Shown: piece after piece, positions 14,984 to 25,425 of the stretch
How positions within the stretch are numbered: the stretch's first letter is position 1
How the letters are laid out: every line of letters begins with the position of its first letter
NCBI RefSeq assembly: GCF_009911795.1
Contig: NZ_CP047898.1
Location: forward strand, 1,612,001-1,676,000
Direction: 5' to 3'
DNA length: 64,000 bases
DNA from: Pseudarthrobacter psychrotolerans
Lineage (GTDB): Bacteria > Actinomycetota > Actinomycetes > Actinomycetales > Micrococcaceae
Made by a program: the position numbers and the translations under genes
Notes under the pieces: generated by a model
Database searches by the model: none
Seen by the model: the letters and a program-made list of their open reading frames with translations, nothing else
Told to the model about the DNA's origin: nothing

Positions 14984-17722
14984 TCAGCGGCGCTTTTTCT
15001 TGGCCGGACGCTTGGTGGCGTCCTGCGCTGCAACCTTGGCGGGATTTCCGGACCGTGAAGCGACACGACCCTCCACACGGGTCTCGGATGCGCCGTCTTC
15101 ACCGGGAGCCGTGTACTGCAGCTGGGCAGGCTTCTCCGGCGCTTCCAGGCCGGCCGCGTGGATCTGCGGCTCAACGTGTTCGGTGTGGCCACCGGCTGCG
15201 TCCGGAACCACCACATCCTGGGCCGGAGTCACCTCAACTTCAAGGTTGAACAGGAAACCGACACTTTCCTCGCGGATGGCCTCCATCATGCTCTGGAACA
15301 TGGTGAAGCCCTCGCGCTGGTATTCCACCAGCGGGTCACGCTGTGCCATGGCGCGCAGGCCGATGCCTTCCTTCAGGTAGTCCATCTCGTAGAGGTGTTC
15401 CTGCCACTTGCGTCCGATGACCGACAGCACCACGCGGCGTTCCAGCTCGCGCATGCTTTCGGAACCGATGGTCTCCTCCCGGGTCTGGTAGACCACGCGG
15501 GCGTCGGAGAGTAGTTCTTCCTTGAGGAATTCAACAGTGAGCTTGGACTTGCCATCGGCTTCCTCGATGATCTCTTCCGCTGTGACGCTGACGGGGTAGA
15601 GCGTCTTGAGGTTGGTCCACAGCTGCGTGTAGTCCCAGTCGTCGCCGTTGCCTTCGGCCGTGGCGGAGTCGATCAGGGCGGTGATGGTGTCCTCCACGAA
15701 GAACTGGACCTTTTCGTGCAGGTCGTCGCCCTCCAGGATCCGGCGGCGGTCACCGTAGATGGCTTCGCGCTGGCGGTTGAGGACGTCGTCGTACTTGAGG
15801 ACATTCTTGCGCTGCTCGGCGTTGCGGCCTTCAACCTGACCCTGAGCCGACGCGATGGCCCGGGAAACCAGCTTCGATTCCAACGCCACATCGTCCGGGA
15901 CGGAGCTGTTCATCAGCCGTTCGGCCGCGCCGGAGTTGAAGAGCCGCATCAGGTCATCAGTCAGGGAGAGGTAGAAGCGTGATTCGCCGGGGTCGCCCTG
16001 GCGGCCGGAACGGCCACGGAGCTGGTTGTCGATGCGGCGGGACTCGTGCCGCTCAGTTCCCAGGACATACAGCCCGCCGAGGTTCAGCACTTCCTCGTGT
16101 TCGTCCTTCACGGACTGCTTGGCCGCCTCCAGGGCAGCCGGCCAGGCGGCCTCGTACTCTTCGGAATTCTCTTCCGGGTCCAGCCCGCGCTTGGCGAGGT
16201 CGGCCACCGCGGTGAATTCGGCGTTGCCGCCCAGCATGATGTCGGTGCCTCGGCCTGCCATGTTGGTGGCCACCGTGACGGCCCCCTGGCGTCCGGCCTG
16301 CGCAACGATGGCCGCTTCACGGGCGTGGTTCTTGGCGTTCAGGACTTCGTGCCGGATGCCCTCCTTGGCGAGCAGCCCGGAGAGGTATTCGCTTTTTTCG
16401 ACACTCGTGGTGCCCACAAGGATCGGTTGGCCCTCTTCGTGACGCTCGGCAATGTCCTTCACGACGGCGTCGAACTTCACCTTTTCGTTCTTGAACACCA
16501 GGTCTGACTGGTCGAGCCGCACCATGTCCCGGTTGGTGGGGATGGCCACCACGCCGAGCTTGTACGTGCCCATGAACTCGGCGGCCTCAGTCTCGGCCGT
16601 GCCGGTCATGCCTGCCAGCTTGGAGTACATGCGGAAGTAGTTCTGGAGCGTCACCGTGGCCAGCGTCTGGTTTTCGGCCTTGATCTCCACGGCTTCCTTG
16701 GCCTCGATGGCCTGGTGCATGCCCTCGTTGTAGCGGCGCCCGGCCAGGATGCGGCCTGTGTGTTCGTCAACGATCAGCACTTCGCCGTCGAGGATGACGT
16801 AGTCCTTGTCCCGCTTGAACAGTTCCTTGGCCTTGATGGCGTTGTTCAGGAACCCGATGAGCGGAGTGTTCGCGGATTCGTAGAGGTTCTGGATGCCCAG
16901 GTAGTCCTCCACCTTTTCGATGCCGCTCTCAAGGACACCGACGGTGCGCTTCTTCTCGTCCGCCTCGTAATCCTCGCCGAGCTTCAGGCGCTGCACCACC
17001 TTGGAAAATTCGCTGTACCACCGGTTGGTGTCGCCCTGGGCGGGGCCGGAAATAATGAGCGGCGTGCGGGCCTCATCGATGAGGATGGAGTCGACCTCAT
17101 CGACGATGGCGAAGTGGTGGCCGCGCTGGACCAGTTCTGTTTGGTCCCACGCCATGTTGTCGCGCAGGTAGTCAAAGCCGAATTCGTTGTTGGTGCCGTA
17201 GGTGATGTCCGCGGCGTACTGCTGCCGGCGAACAGAGGGATCCTGGTTGGACAGGATGCAACCGGTGGTCAGGCCAAGGAAACGGTAGACCCGGCCCATA
17301 AGATCTGACTGGTATTCGGCAAGGTAGTCGTTCACCGTGATGACGTGGACGCCATTGCCGGTGAGGGCATTAAGGTAGGCGGGCGCGGTGGCCACGAGGG
17401 TCTTGCCTTCGCCGGTCTTCATTTCAGCGATATTGCCCAGGTGGAGGGCGGCGCCACCCATGAGCTGGACGTCAAAGTGACGCATGCCCAGGGTGCGGGA
17501 TGAGGCCTCGCGCACGGCGGCAAAGGCCTCCGGGAGGAGATCGTCCAGTTGCTCGCCGTCCTGGTGGCGGGCGCGGAGGTGGTCAGTTTCCTCTCGGAGC
17601 TCAGCATCCGTGAAGGTCTTGAACGAGTCTTCGAGCGCATTGATGGAGTCGGCATAGTTCCGCAGTTGCCGCAGGGTTTTTTTGTCACCCGTGCGGAGAA
17701 GTTTTTCGATAAGTGATGCCAC
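14984..17722 (-). CDS. secA: SecA preprotein translocase ATPase
   Basis: 912 residues, full length for SecA1. The Walker A GEGKT lies at about 104-108, DEVDS/IDEART follow near 210-220, and the helicase motifs [24 protein letters not shown] and [13 protein letters not shown] are intact. SecA binds preproteins and drives them through SecYEG at the membrane. The C-terminus ends in a basic tail (KKKRR) and lacks the zinc-binding CxCx8CH motif, as usual for actinobacterial SecA1. It is the last conserved member of the mtrA-mtrB-lpqB-comF-hpf-secA group, here with one extra gene (YcaQ-like) between hpf and secA. Essential in all bacteria studied. Confidence 0.98.
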   Translation of the reverse strand: MASLIEKLLRTGDKKTLRQLRNYADSINALEDSFKTFTDAELREETDHLRARHQDGEQLDDLLPEAFAAVREASSRTLGMRHFDVQLMGGAALHLGNIAEMKTGEGKTLVATAPAYLNALTGNGVHVITVNDYLAEYQSDLMGRVYRFLGLTTGCILSNQDPSVRRQQYAADITYGTNNEFGFDYLRDNMAWDQTELVQRGHHFAIVDEVDSILIDEARTPLIISGPAQGDTNRWYSEFSKVVQRLKLGEDYEADEKKRTVGVLESGIEKVEDYLGIQNLYESANTPLIGFLNNAIKAKELFKRDKDYVILDGEVLIVDEHTGRILAGRRYNEGMHQAIEAKEAVEIKAENQTLATVTLQNYFRMYSKLAGMTGTAETEAAEFMGTYKLGVVAIPTNRDMVRLDQSDLVFKNEKVKFDAVVKDIAERHEEGQPILVGTTSVEKSEYLSGLLAKEGIRHEVLNAKNHAREAAIVAQAGRQGAVTVATNMAGRGTDIMLGGNAEFTAVADLAKRGLDPEENSEEYEAAWPAALEAAKQSVKDEHEEVLNLGGLYVLGTERHESRRIDNQLRGRSGRQGDPGESRFYLSLTDDLMRLFNSGAAERLMNSSVPDDVALESKLVSRAIASAQGQVEGRNAEQRKNVLKYDDVLNRQREAIYGDRRRILEGDDLHEKVQFFVEDTITALIDSATAEGNGDDWDYTQLWTNLKTLYPVSVTAEEIIEEADGKSKLTVEFLKEELLSDARVVYQTREETIGSESMRELERRVVLSVIGRKWQEHLYEMDYLKEGIGLRAMAQRDPLVEYQREGFTMFQSMMEAIREESVGFLFNLEVEVTPAQDVVVPDAAGGHTEHVEPQIHAAGLEAPEKPAQLQYTAPGEDGASETRVEGRVASRSGNPAKVAAQDATKRPAKKKRR

Positions 17723-17769
17723 GTGAAGATACTCCCAGTCTTATGCTGCCGAATTCTGGCGTTTTTAGT

Positions 17770-19035
17770 CTACGGGAGAGACACAGGCCACGCGGCCGGT
17801 GTTCCCTGAGAGCGGAGCGGACCTGCGCGGTGACGCAGGGCGCGCCCAAGGGACTGCGCCAAGTCCCCTACCGGGCTGACCACAATGTCCCCCAGCTCCA
17901 GCCACTCGGCCATCAGTTCCAGCTCGGCTGCGAGTTCGACGGCGGTCCCTGGCGGGGCGTCCGGCTCACCGTAGGCGGACCTGACCAGCAGTTTTCCTGC
18001 CGCACGGTCCGCTTTAAGGTCCACCCGCGCCACGATGGTGTCGCCCAGGAGAAACGGCAGGACGTAGTACCCGAAGCGCCGGAGGTGCGCCGGCGTGTAA
18101 ATCTCGATCCGGAAGTGGAACCCGAAGAGCTCCTCAAGCCGGCGCCGTTCGAAGACCAGGGAGTCAAACGGACTGAGCAAGGCCCGCCCTGCGGCCCGCC
18201 GCGGCATAGTGGCGCTGGCATGCAGGTATACCTTCCGGTCCCATCCGGCGACGGCCACCGGCTCCAGCCTCCCTATGCTGACCAGATGGTCCACGGACAC
18301 GGCTGCCGCCTTGACCGGAGTGCGGAAGTAATCCGCGAAACACTTCACGGTTCCGATGCCATGGGCTTGCGCGGCCGCATCGATGAGCCGATGCATGGCC
18401 TCAACAGGGTCCGGCGTGGCTTCGAGGGCCAGCCGGCGCGGCAGTACCTTGGCTGTCAGCGTGTACTTTCGCTCGAACTGCTCGGTTCTGGACGCCGCGG
18501 AAATGATGCCGACCTCAAACAGGTCTTCAAGCACGCGTTTGACGGCGTTCCAGTTCCATCCCCAGTTGTCGTCCCGCCGCTCCTCCACGTGACCGATGTT
18601 CGCTGTCAGTTCCACGGCTGTCATGGGCCGCGCATTGGCGAGGGCGCCGAGGATCTTTCCGGCCACCGCGTCGCGCAGTTCCGGGTCCATGGCGGACGCA
18701 CCCACCCATGTACGTTTCTGCCACAAGCGGAGGTCCTGGAAGTGCTCGGGCCGGATGAAGCTGGCCTCGTGCGCCCAGTACTCCATCATTCGCCTGGGCG
18801 GCGAGCTGGCCATCCGTTGAAGAATGGTGCGGTCGTAGTTGCCGAGCCTTGAGAAGAAGGGCAGAAAGTGACTGCGGGACAACACGTTGACGGAATCAAT
18901 CTGGACAAGCTGGATCCGGGCAAAGGTACGGCCCACCGTCCGTGACGTCACGGGGCCGGCGGGCCGTCCTTTGTCGAGTCCCTGAGCTGCCAGGGCGATC
19001 CGCCGGGCCTGGTTAAGGCTCAGCGTCGCTGGCAC
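17770..19035 (-). CDS. YcaQ/AlkX-type winged-helix DNA glycosylase
   Basis: 421 residues of the HTH_42 (YcaQ/AlkZ) superfamily, built from three tandem winged helices. The N-terminal part contains QLVQIDSVNV with Q45-I-D47, the Q-x-D catalytic signature of YcaQ/AlkX-type enzymes rather than the Q-x-Q of AlkZ. Further family motifs are EYWAHEASFI, a WNWNAVKRVLEDLFEVG helix and LSPFDSLVFERRR. Family members unhook interstrand crosslinks and excise bulky alkylated bases. It sits 34 bases after the hpf stop and 47 before secA, an insertion relative to the mycobacterial order. The ATG is the only good start. Confidence 0.85.
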   Translation of the reverse strand: MPATLSLNQARRIALAAQGLDKGRPAGPVTSRTVGRTFARIQLVQIDSVNVLSRSHFLPFFSRLGNYDRTILQRMASSPPRRMMEYWAHEASFIRPEHFQDLRLWQKRTWVGASAMDPELRDAVAGKILGALANARPMTAVELTANIGHVEERRDDNWGWNWNAVKRVLEDLFEVGIISAASRTEQFERKYTLTAKVLPRRLALEATPDPVEAMHRLIDAAAQAHGIGTVKCFADYFRTPVKAAAVSVDHLVSIGRLEPVAVAGWDRKVYLHASATMPRRAAGRALLSPFDSLVFERRRLEELFGFHFRIEIYTPAHLRRFGYYVLPFLLGDTIVARVDLKADRAAGKLLVRSAYGEPDAPPGTAVELAAELELMAEWLELGDIVVSPVGDLAQSLGRALRHRAGPLRSQGTPAAWPVSLP

Positions 19036-19067
19036 ATCAGTCCTTTCATTGAGGGGCGTAAACCACC

Positions 19068-19793
19068 CTAGACTTTTGCAGCTTCGTCATCGGAGCGGTA
19101 GGCGAGGATTTTTTCTTCGACGGCGGTGTCCCCCGGTTCGCATTCGTGGTCCAAGGTGATCACGCCGTATGTCCAGCCACGGCGCCGGTAGACGACCGAG
19201 GGCGTGTTGGTGGCTTTGTCCACAAACAGGTAGAAATCGTGGCCCACGAGCTCCATGTTGTCCACAGCATCGTCAAGGGTGAGGGAGGCTGCAGGGAAGA
19301 CTTTCCGCCGGATCAGCACCGGAGAGTCCCCTGCCGGAATGTCGTTCTCGACCTCGTAGGGCGATCGTTCAACAGGTGCTGCCTGGGGTTCGCTGCGATG
19401 GCTCGCCTCGACGTAAAGGGGTTCACTGGCACTTGCGGGCTCCAGTGCCGCGGTGGCCTCACGGACTGCCTTGGGGGTGTGGCGCCCGTGATGGACCTTC
19501 TTGCGGTCCTTGGCGCGGCGGAGACGTTCAAGCAGTTTGGTGTAAGCGAGATCGAATGCTGCGAATTTGTCTGCGGCACTGGCTTCGGCACGGATTACGG
19601 GTCCCCGGCCCAGGACTGTCACTTCAACGGTGAGCTGGTCGCCGGTCTGGCGTGCATTCGTTTCCTTGGAAACCTTCGCATCAACCCGCTGGACCTTGTC
19701 GCCAAGTGACTCGATCTTCGAGATCTTCTCACCGGCGTATTCGCGGAAGCGGTCTGAGACCGTCAGATTTCGTCCGCTGATCATAAACTCCAT
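19068..19793 (-). CDS. hpf: Long-form ribosome hibernation promoting factor
   Basis: 241 residues. The N-terminal HPF/RaiA domain (about 1-105, MEFMISGRNLTVSDRF...) binds the 30S decoding region. A linker follows, then the C-terminal dimerisation domain (about 175-235) with FYLFVDKATNTPSVVYRRR, which pairs 70S ribosomes into 100S dimers. I placed the start at MEFMISG because GGAGGGC sits three bases before this ATG; an upstream extension has no such signal. It lies between comF and secA, as in Mycobacterium (Rv3241c), and is likely induced in stationary phase. Confidence 0.95.
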   Translation of the reverse strand: MEFMISGRNLTVSDRFREYAGEKISKIESLGDKVQRVDAKVSKETNARQTGDQLTVEVTVLGRGPVIRAEASAADKFAAFDLAYTKLLERLRRAKDRKKVHHGRHTPKAVREATAALEPASASEPLYVEASHRSEPQAAPVERSPYEVENDIPAGDSPVLIRRKVFPAASLTLDDAVDNMELVGHDFYLFVDKATNTPSVVYRRRGWTYGVITLDHECEPGDTAVEEKILAYRSDDEAAKV

Positions 19794-19957
19794 GGTGCCC
19801 TCCAAATGACTTCGGTGACACGACGGCGGCACTTCCCATGGGCCGATCTGCTTGACAGTCGAGCCCCTTTCCGAGCCGCCATCGAAAGGTACAACTTGTT
19901 CTTGGTACCCACAACCGACGTTAGTTCATAGCCACCTGTTATTCATCCTTTCTTCGT

Positions 19958-20952
19958 TTATTTTTTTGGGGCGGGCAGCTTTCCGCCAGCTTCCGGGCCG
20001 GGCGATTCGCCGCCAGCTGAATCCGGCGGGCGTGTCGCGGCGAGGACCACCGCCCCCATCACCACGGCCCCGCTGAGGTGGAGCGCACGGGCTGCTTCCG
20101 CCAGTGTGGCCCCGGTGGTGAGGACGTCGTCGACAATGATGCAGCGGCGGCCGGCCACCCGCGCGCGCTGGCGTCCCGGGACCTTCATGGACCCGCGGAC
20201 CCGGCTCGCCCGGGCACCGCGGCCGAGTCCCTTTTGGCCTCCAGGCAGCCGCTCCAGTGCGGCACGGCGCCGGGATTTCCGGATCACGTCAACCGCCACG
20301 GTTCCGGGAATGGTGGCCCCCGCCGCAGCTCTGCGAGCAGGAGGTGGACCGGGCTGAACCCCCTCTTGACGTAGCCGCCCGTACTGCTGGGCACCGGAAC
20401 CAGGCAGACGCCGTCGACGCCTGCCACGGCCGCGGCAATGCCCTGCCCCAGTCCCCGGGCCAGGACCGATGTGAGCTGGTGCTGGCCATGTCTCTTGAAC
20501 GAAAGCACGGCCTGCGCCAGCTCCTCGCGGTACACCCCGGCCGCCACCACGGGAAGGATCAGGCCGCCGTCGACGTTCATCAGGGCCGGCGCCTGTTCCT
20601 CTGCCCGGAACGGGTGCCTGGTCAGCAGGCGGACCTGGCGTTCGCACGCGACGCACAGGGCAAGGTCCTCGGCACCGCAGCAGACGCAGTCCACGGGAAC
20701 GGCAAGTGCCAGCAGCTCTGCGGCCGCGGCGCCCATCTGGTCGACGGCCCGCAGCCACCGGCTGCGGTGGCCTTCGCGGTGCTTGGCGGACACCAGCGAA
20801 GGCGGCGCGAGGTCCGGATCCACACCTGCCATACTTCTGGCAGGGCTGCCCCCGGCGCCACGCGCAGCACGGCCCCGGATCGGCGCACAGGAGAGCGCGC
20901 GGGAGGGTGGCGCGCAGGAGGACGTTCGGGTTGAGCTTCGGTCACACCCCAT
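19958..20952 (-). pseudogene. comF: ComF-family phosphoribosyltransferase-like protein, frameshifted
   Basis: The N-terminal frame (from ATG 20952, preceded by GGAGG at five bases) contains the zinc ribbon VDCVCCGAEDLALCVAC and LVPVPSSTGGYVKRGFSPVHLLLAELRRG. The C-terminal frame carries the PRPP-binding loop CIIVDDVLTTGATLAEAARAL. They join if one G is added to a run of five (plus-strand C's at 20317-20321), giving about 330 residues. ComF proteins are PRTase-like and linked to DNA uptake in competent bacteria; their role in actinobacteria is unclear. The gene keeps its mycobacterial place between lpqB and hpf. The intact motifs on both sides of a homopolymer indel suggest a sequencing error. 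Confidence 0.82.
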
Positions 20953-21008
20953 GGTGGCCTCCAGGCCGCGGCCCCGGAACCCTCAGGCAGCGCTATGTGG
21001 ATAGCACG

Positions 21009-22727
21009 CTAGCCGGGGAATGAGGGGTCGATGGGACCCTTGAGCTGGGGCGACCAGCCGTTGCCCAGCCGCTGGAAGATGCCCTCGGCCGACTGGCCAT
21101 AGATATCCTCCAGCCCGTTGCCGGCGCTGAGCCACACCAGGCCGGGCCAGGGCGCCAGCTGCTGGGGCTGTCCGGAGGTGAGCGACAGCAGCTCGGGCGT
21201 GACGTTCGAGCCGGCGGATGCTTTCATCACGGCAACTGTTGTGTCGTTCACCCAGACTCCCTGGTCCGGCTCGCCGGAAGCCACCAGGGTGATCGGGGCA
21301 GTCAGTTCCCGGGGAGTCCCGTCGGCGTTCCGGATGATCCCGGCAATCTGCACCTTCGTCTTGCCGTTCTGTTCCGAAATGACCAGCGCCCGGACACCCT
21401 CACGGGAAATCCTCAGCTCCTTGACGGTTCTTCCGGCCAGCCAGGACGGCGTGAGGGTCACGGTGGGAACAGCGGCACCTTCGGCGACACCGATGGGCCG
21501 GTAGGCCACGACTTCCGTACCGCCGGTTGCTCCCGGCCCTGCGGCCCAGACCCAGTCATGAATACTGAAGGAAGGGTGCGTGATGGTGCTGCGCGTGGTC
21601 AGCGCCCGAGCGGGCTGCCCCGGCACCATGCTGTAGAGCGTCGTCCGGCTTTCGTTGAGGAAAGCCACAGTCTGGGAGACCGGGGATTCCGCCGGGTAAC
21701 GGGGCCCGAGGGAGGAAACAGGCTGCATATCCGGCAGCGGGGACACTCTGTTGTTTTCGTAGCGGACCAGCTCATTGCCGCTGACGGCGATCTCGCGGAC
21801 CGGCACGTTTTTGTCCCGTACCGGGGGCAGCACGGAACCGTTGTCCTCGACCCGGACCAGGTCCTGATTGGCGTGCAGTTCCACACTAACGACGTCGGGC
21901 TGGTTGCGGAAGGTGAGGGCTAGCTGTGTCTGCATGCGGAGCCTGTCCTCCGTGGATGCCTCTGTGAGTTCCTTGGCTGTGAGGTCCACCTGCGCGGCTC
22001 CGGACACCACCGGAACCGATTCGCGGGCAAGTTTGATACCGGACGGGAAGGCGCTCACCACCGCGCCCCGAAGGTATGGCGCGGGGCCGGCAAGCAGGGC
22101 GCTGGTCATGGCTTTGACAGTCTTGTTCCTGATGAACCAGCGGACGTCGGGCACTGCATAAGTGAAACTGGGATCGTAGAAGTAGATGGGGTAGGCGCCG
22201 TAGATGACCTTGAAGGTTTCCTCCGGGATCGCTGTTCCGTCCGGGATGGCTGAGATCCGCCATTCGCCGTCGACCTGGGTGAGTGTGGCCGGGATGTTCT
22301 CTATGGTGCCCTCGGGCATGTGGGTGGCGATGCCGTCAACATCCACGCTGTAGGCAACGTCCAGCTGGTAGTTGTAGACGTTGTCGACGCCGGTGCCCAC
22401 CACTTTCGCCTCGCGATACACCAGCGCGCGCTGGTCTGGTTTCCAGGACACTGACGCTGCCTGCGTCAGGTATTCGCGGGCCACCGCGTAGTCACCCTCG
22501 TATCCGGTACCGGCACGGTAGAAGTAGTCAATGATGTTTTCCGGAGTAGCGCCGGGCTGGGGCGCGGCCGGGAGGAACACCGGCGCATTGACGTTTCCGG
22601 CGCTGCCTTCCGCGCTCTTCCCCACCGGCCCGGCCGTGGGAATCCGCGCGCACGAGGCCAGCACCAGGACAACGACGAGCAGCACAACGCTCCGCTTCAG
22701 CATTGCCCGCACTTTTAGTCCCGTCAT
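21009..22727 (-). CDS. lpqB: LpqB lipoprotein, partner of MtrAB
   Basis: 572 residues. The signal peptide ends in the lipobox LASC (Cys about residue 26), so the protein is anchored to the outer face of the membrane. A GerMN-like domain follows in the middle (about 190-290), and the C-terminal half is a beta-propeller-like LpqB domain containing the [15 protein letters not shown] segment. LpqB is reported to act on the sensor MtrB and affects envelope homeostasis. The ATG overlaps the mtrB stop by four bases (ATGA), so the two are translationally coupled. The order mtrA-mtrB-lpqB is conserved across actinobacteria. Confidence 0.95.
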   Translation of the reverse strand: MTGLKVRAMLKRSVVLLVVVLVLASCARIPTAGPVGKSAEGSAGNVNAPVFLPAAPQPGATPENIIDYFYRAGTGYEGDYAVAREYLTQAASVSWKPDQRALVYREAKVVGTGVDNVYNYQLDVAYSVDVDGIATHMPEGTIENIPATLTQVDGEWRISAIPDGTAIPEETFKVIYGAYPIYFYDPSFTYAVPDVRWFIRNKTVKAMTSALLAGPAPYLRGAVVSAFPSGIKLARESVPVVSGAAQVDLTAKELTEASTEDRLRMQTQLALTFRNQPDVVSVELHANQDLVRVEDNGSVLPPVRDKNVPVREIAVSGNELVRYENNRVSPLPDMQPVSSLGPRYPAESPVSQTVAFLNESRTTLYSMVPGQPARALTTRSTITHPSFSIHDWVWAAGPGATGGTEVVAYRPIGVAEGAAVPTVTLTPSWLAGRTVKELRISREGVRALVISEQNGKTKVQIAGIIRNADGTPRELTAPITLVASGEPDQGVWVNDTTVAVMKASAGSNVTPELLSLTSGQPQQLAPWPGLVWLSAGNGLEDIYGQSAEGIFQRLGNGWSPQLKGPIDPSFPG

Positions 22728-24646
22728 GACGACTCCTTCGGTGTCGCGGCCGTCCCGGCCGGTGGGCGCCCGGCGCCCTGGCCACGCCCGCCAGCGGTGG
22801 AACCGGACGCCCCGGTGGGGCCCGGCCCCAGGACCAGCACGTTCTTCGCATGCGGCACGTCGGGGAGGATGATGTCCTCCGGTTCAAGCTGCACGGGTGA
22901 GCGGTCGATCTCCTCGCCCTGGCGCAACGGAATGGTCAGCCGGAAGTTGGCCCCTCTGCCCTTGTTTCCCCATGCCTGCAGCCAGCCGTTATGGAGCTTG
23001 GTGTCCTCCATCGCGATGGACAGGCCCAGGCCGCTGCCTCCGGTGGTGCGGGCCCGGGCCGGATCCGCACGCCAGAACCGGTCAAAGACCCGGGCCGCTT
23101 CGGCCGGAGTCATGCCGATCCCCTGGTCCCGGACAGCAACGCCCACCGCTGACTGGTTAGCCGCAACAGTCACCGTGACCGGCCGGCCTTCGCCGTGCTC
23201 CACGGCATTCAGGATGAGGTTCCGCAGGATCCTGTCGATTCTCCTGGCGTCCATTTCCGCAACAATTCCCTCGGCCGGCGCCCGGAGAATGATCTCCGAG
23301 CCGTACTCCGCCGCGACAGGCGCTGCTCCGTCAATGACGTGGGCGATCACCTGCAGGATGTCCTCGGGCTCGGCGTCGAGCATTGCCACGCCGGCGTCGA
23401 AACGGGAGATCTCAAGCAGGTCGGCCAGCAGCGACTGGAACCTCTCCACCTGGTTGTACAGGAGTTCGGCGGAGCGCTTGTTGATGGGGTCGAAGTCGTG
23501 GCGTGCGTCGTACAGCACTTCCGCGGCCATTCGCACCGTGGTCAGTGGCGTGCGGAGCTCATGGGAGACATCGGAGACAAACCGCTGCTGCATCTGGGAC
23601 AACATGGCCAGCTTGGTGATCTGCTCCTGGAGACTGGCGGCCATGTGGTTGAACGATGCCCCGAGGCGGGCCACCTCGTCTTCGCCTTTGACCACCATTC
23701 GCTCCTGCAGTTGGCCGGCCGCGAGCTTCTCCGACACCAGGGCAGCGTGACTGACCGGGCTGACCACGTTGCGGGTGACGTACCAGGCGATGGCCCCGAT
23801 CATCAGCACCAGCACCGCACCGCCGGCCAGGAGGACGCCCTGGATTTCGTCGAGCGTCTGCTGGGCAGTGTTGACGTCGTAAATCAGGTAGAGCTCGTAC
23901 ACCGTGCCGTTGAATGTCACCTTGTTGCCTACCGCGATGCCGGGCCTGTCCTCGGTTCCCACCGGGATAATGGTGGATGCCCAGTACTGGTCCTTGCCCG
24001 TTTCCTGGACCGCCGTGCGGAGTCCAGACGGGATGACGCTGACGGTCAGTTGGTCGGACGCCCGGGACTCCACCCAGCGGTTCCGGGGTTTGGTCTGTTC
24101 GGGCACGGCCTCAAAGACGTACCGCCGCTGAATAACGGAGCCGCGCCCCTCCACCGCGTTCAAGGTGTCGTAGACCAGGGTGATGACGCTGGACTGGTCG
24201 GTGACCTGGGCGCCGTCGAACGTCTCCTGGACCTGCTTAACGTAGTAACGGGTTTCGGATTCGGCCTGTGTAAGGCGTTCCTGGAACAGGTTGTTGGCGA
24301 TCTGGTTGGACAGGTAGGCACCCACGGCGCCAAAGGATGTCACGGCCAACAGCAGGGTGGTGAGGACGGTCCGGAACTGCAGGGACCGGCGCCAGCGCCG
24401 CCGCAGGGACCGCCCGGCAAAGCGGACCGCAGGGATGAACCGGGTCACGCCCATCTGGACAAGACGGCCCACCCGTAGCCCCACGATTACTCCACGGCGC
24501 CGCCAGATCCGGGCCCGGAACGGCAGCGTCGCCAGCTCCGCGGGCAGTGCATCCGTGTGCTCCGGGCCCTTGGCTGCAGCAGGGTCCGGGGCGCGGTGCG
24601 CTTCTGGTCCTGAGGGCTCAGGAACCTGCTTTGTAGCCGACACCAC
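22724..24646 (-). CDS. mtrB: MtrB sensor histidine kinase
   Basis: 640 residues. A cytosolic N-terminal extension (about 1-95) precedes TM1 (about 97-117). An extracellular sensor of about 150 residues, TM2 (about 275-295) and a HAMP domain follow. The HisKA motif [20 protein letters not shown] holds the phospho-His. The HATPase shows [17 protein letters not shown] and [12 protein letters not shown]. MtrB phosphorylates MtrA and links division and wall metabolism to replication in actinobacteria. It begins with tandem GTG codons 29 bases inside the mtrA end, so the two genes overlap. The C-terminus is proline/glycine-rich. Confidence 0.96.
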   Translation of the reverse strand: MVSATKQVPEPSGPEAHRAPDPAAAKGPEHTDALPAELATLPFRARIWRRRGVIVGLRVGRLVQMGVTRFIPAVRFAGRSLRRRWRRSLQFRTVLTTLLLAVTSFGAVGAYLSNQIANNLFQERLTQAESETRYYVKQVQETFDGAQVTDQSSVITLVYDTLNAVEGRGSVIQRRYVFEAVPEQTKPRNRWVESRASDQLTVSVIPSGLRTAVQETGKDQYWASTIIPVGTEDRPGIAVGNKVTFNGTVYELYLIYDVNTAQQTLDEIQGVLLAGGAVLVLMIGAIAWYVTRNVVSPVSHAALVSEKLAAGQLQERMVVKGEDEVARLGASFNHMAASLQEQITKLAMLSQMQQRFVSDVSHELRTPLTTVRMAAEVLYDARHDFDPINKRSAELLYNQVERFQSLLADLLEISRFDAGVAMLDAEPEDILQVIAHVIDGAAPVAAEYGSEIILRAPAEGIVAEMDARRIDRILRNLILNAVEHGEGRPVTVTVAANQSAVGVAVRDQGIGMTPAEAARVFDRFWRADPARARTTGGSGLGLSIAMEDTKLHNGWLQAWGNKGRGANFRLTIPLRQGEEIDRSPVQLEPEDIILPDVPHAKNVLVLGPGPTGASGSTAGGRGQGAGRPPAGTAATPKESS

Positions 24647-25292
24647 GAACCGTCAATACAACTTCGGGAGCTTCCGGATCCCGTTCAATTTTTGACCGGA
24701 GGCGCTGGACGTGGACGTTGACCAGGCGGGTGTCCGCCGCGTGGCGGTAGCCCCAGACCTGCTCCAGCAGCAGCTCGCGCGTGAACACCTGCCATGGCTT
24801 CCGCGCCAGGGCCACAAGGAGGTCAAACTCCAGGGGCGTCAGGGAAATTCGCTCATCGGCACGCTTGACTGTGTGGCCGGCGACGTCGATGGTGATGTCT
24901 GCGATCCGAAGCGTTTCAGGCGCCTTCTGGTCGCCGGGCCGTAGGCGGGCACGCACGCGGGCCACCAGTTCGGCCGGTTTGAAAGGCTTAGGCACGTAGT
25001 CGTCTGCGCCGGACTCAAGGCCGCGGACGACGTCGGACGTATCCGACTTGGCGGTGAGCATCACGATGGGCACGTCCGATTCGGAGCGGATCTGCCGGCA
25101 GACCTCGATGCCGTCCACGCCGGGAAGCATCAGGTCAAGCAGCACGAGGTCCGGCTTCGATGAACGGAAAATATCCAGCGCCTGGCTGCCGTCGGCGCAA
25201 AAGACCGGCTCAAAGCCGTCATTGCGCAGAACAATCCCAATCATTTCGGCCAGCGCTTCGTCATCGTCAACTACCAGAATGCGTGCCTTCAT
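24618..25292 (-). CDS. mtrA: MtrA response regulator
   Basis: 224 residues: an OmpR-class receiver (about 1-115) with the acidic pocket DDD at 9-11, phospho-acceptor Asp in LLDLMLPGVDG (about residue 53), MLTAKSD and the KPF lysine. A winged-helix DNA-binding domain (about 130-222) follows with LEQVWGYRHAADTRLVNVHVQRLRSKIE. The ATG at MKARILVVDDD is chosen because all MtrA proteins start there; upstream codons read into the leader. MtrA is an essential regulator of septation, wall hydrolases and dnaA in relatives. An inverted repeat lies in the leader, 18 bases before the start. Confidence 0.97.
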   Translation of the reverse strand: MKARILVVDDDEALAEMIGIVLRNDGFEPVFCADGSQALDIFRSSKPDLVLLDLMLPGVDGIEVCRQIRSESDVPIVMLTAKSDTSDVVRGLESGADDYVPKPFKPAELVARVRARLRPGDQKAPETLRIADITIDVAGHTVKRADERISLTPLEFDLLVALARKPWQVFTRELLLEQVWGYRHAADTRLVNVHVQRLRSKIERDPEAPEVVLTVRGVGYKAGS

Positions 25293-25309
25293 AGTTATAT
25301 ATTCCCTTA

Positions 25310-25333
25310 TTGAACAGGGTTTGTCCTGTTGAA
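25310..25333. promoter_or_regulatory. Inverted repeat in the mtrA leader
   Basis: TTGAACAGG-N6-CCTGTTGAA has 9-base arms with one mismatch. It lies between mtrA (minus) and the membrane-protein gene (plus). It could be an operator or an mRNA hairpin in front of the mtrA ribosome site (AAGGGA). Confidence 0.4.
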
Positions 25334-25425
25334 CGGCCTTACGGCATGGCGCAACGCTATGACGCCCGACGCCGGAACTATAGGCTGGCACAACGCGGAC
25401 AGTCCCGCACGGGGGAAGGAACACG

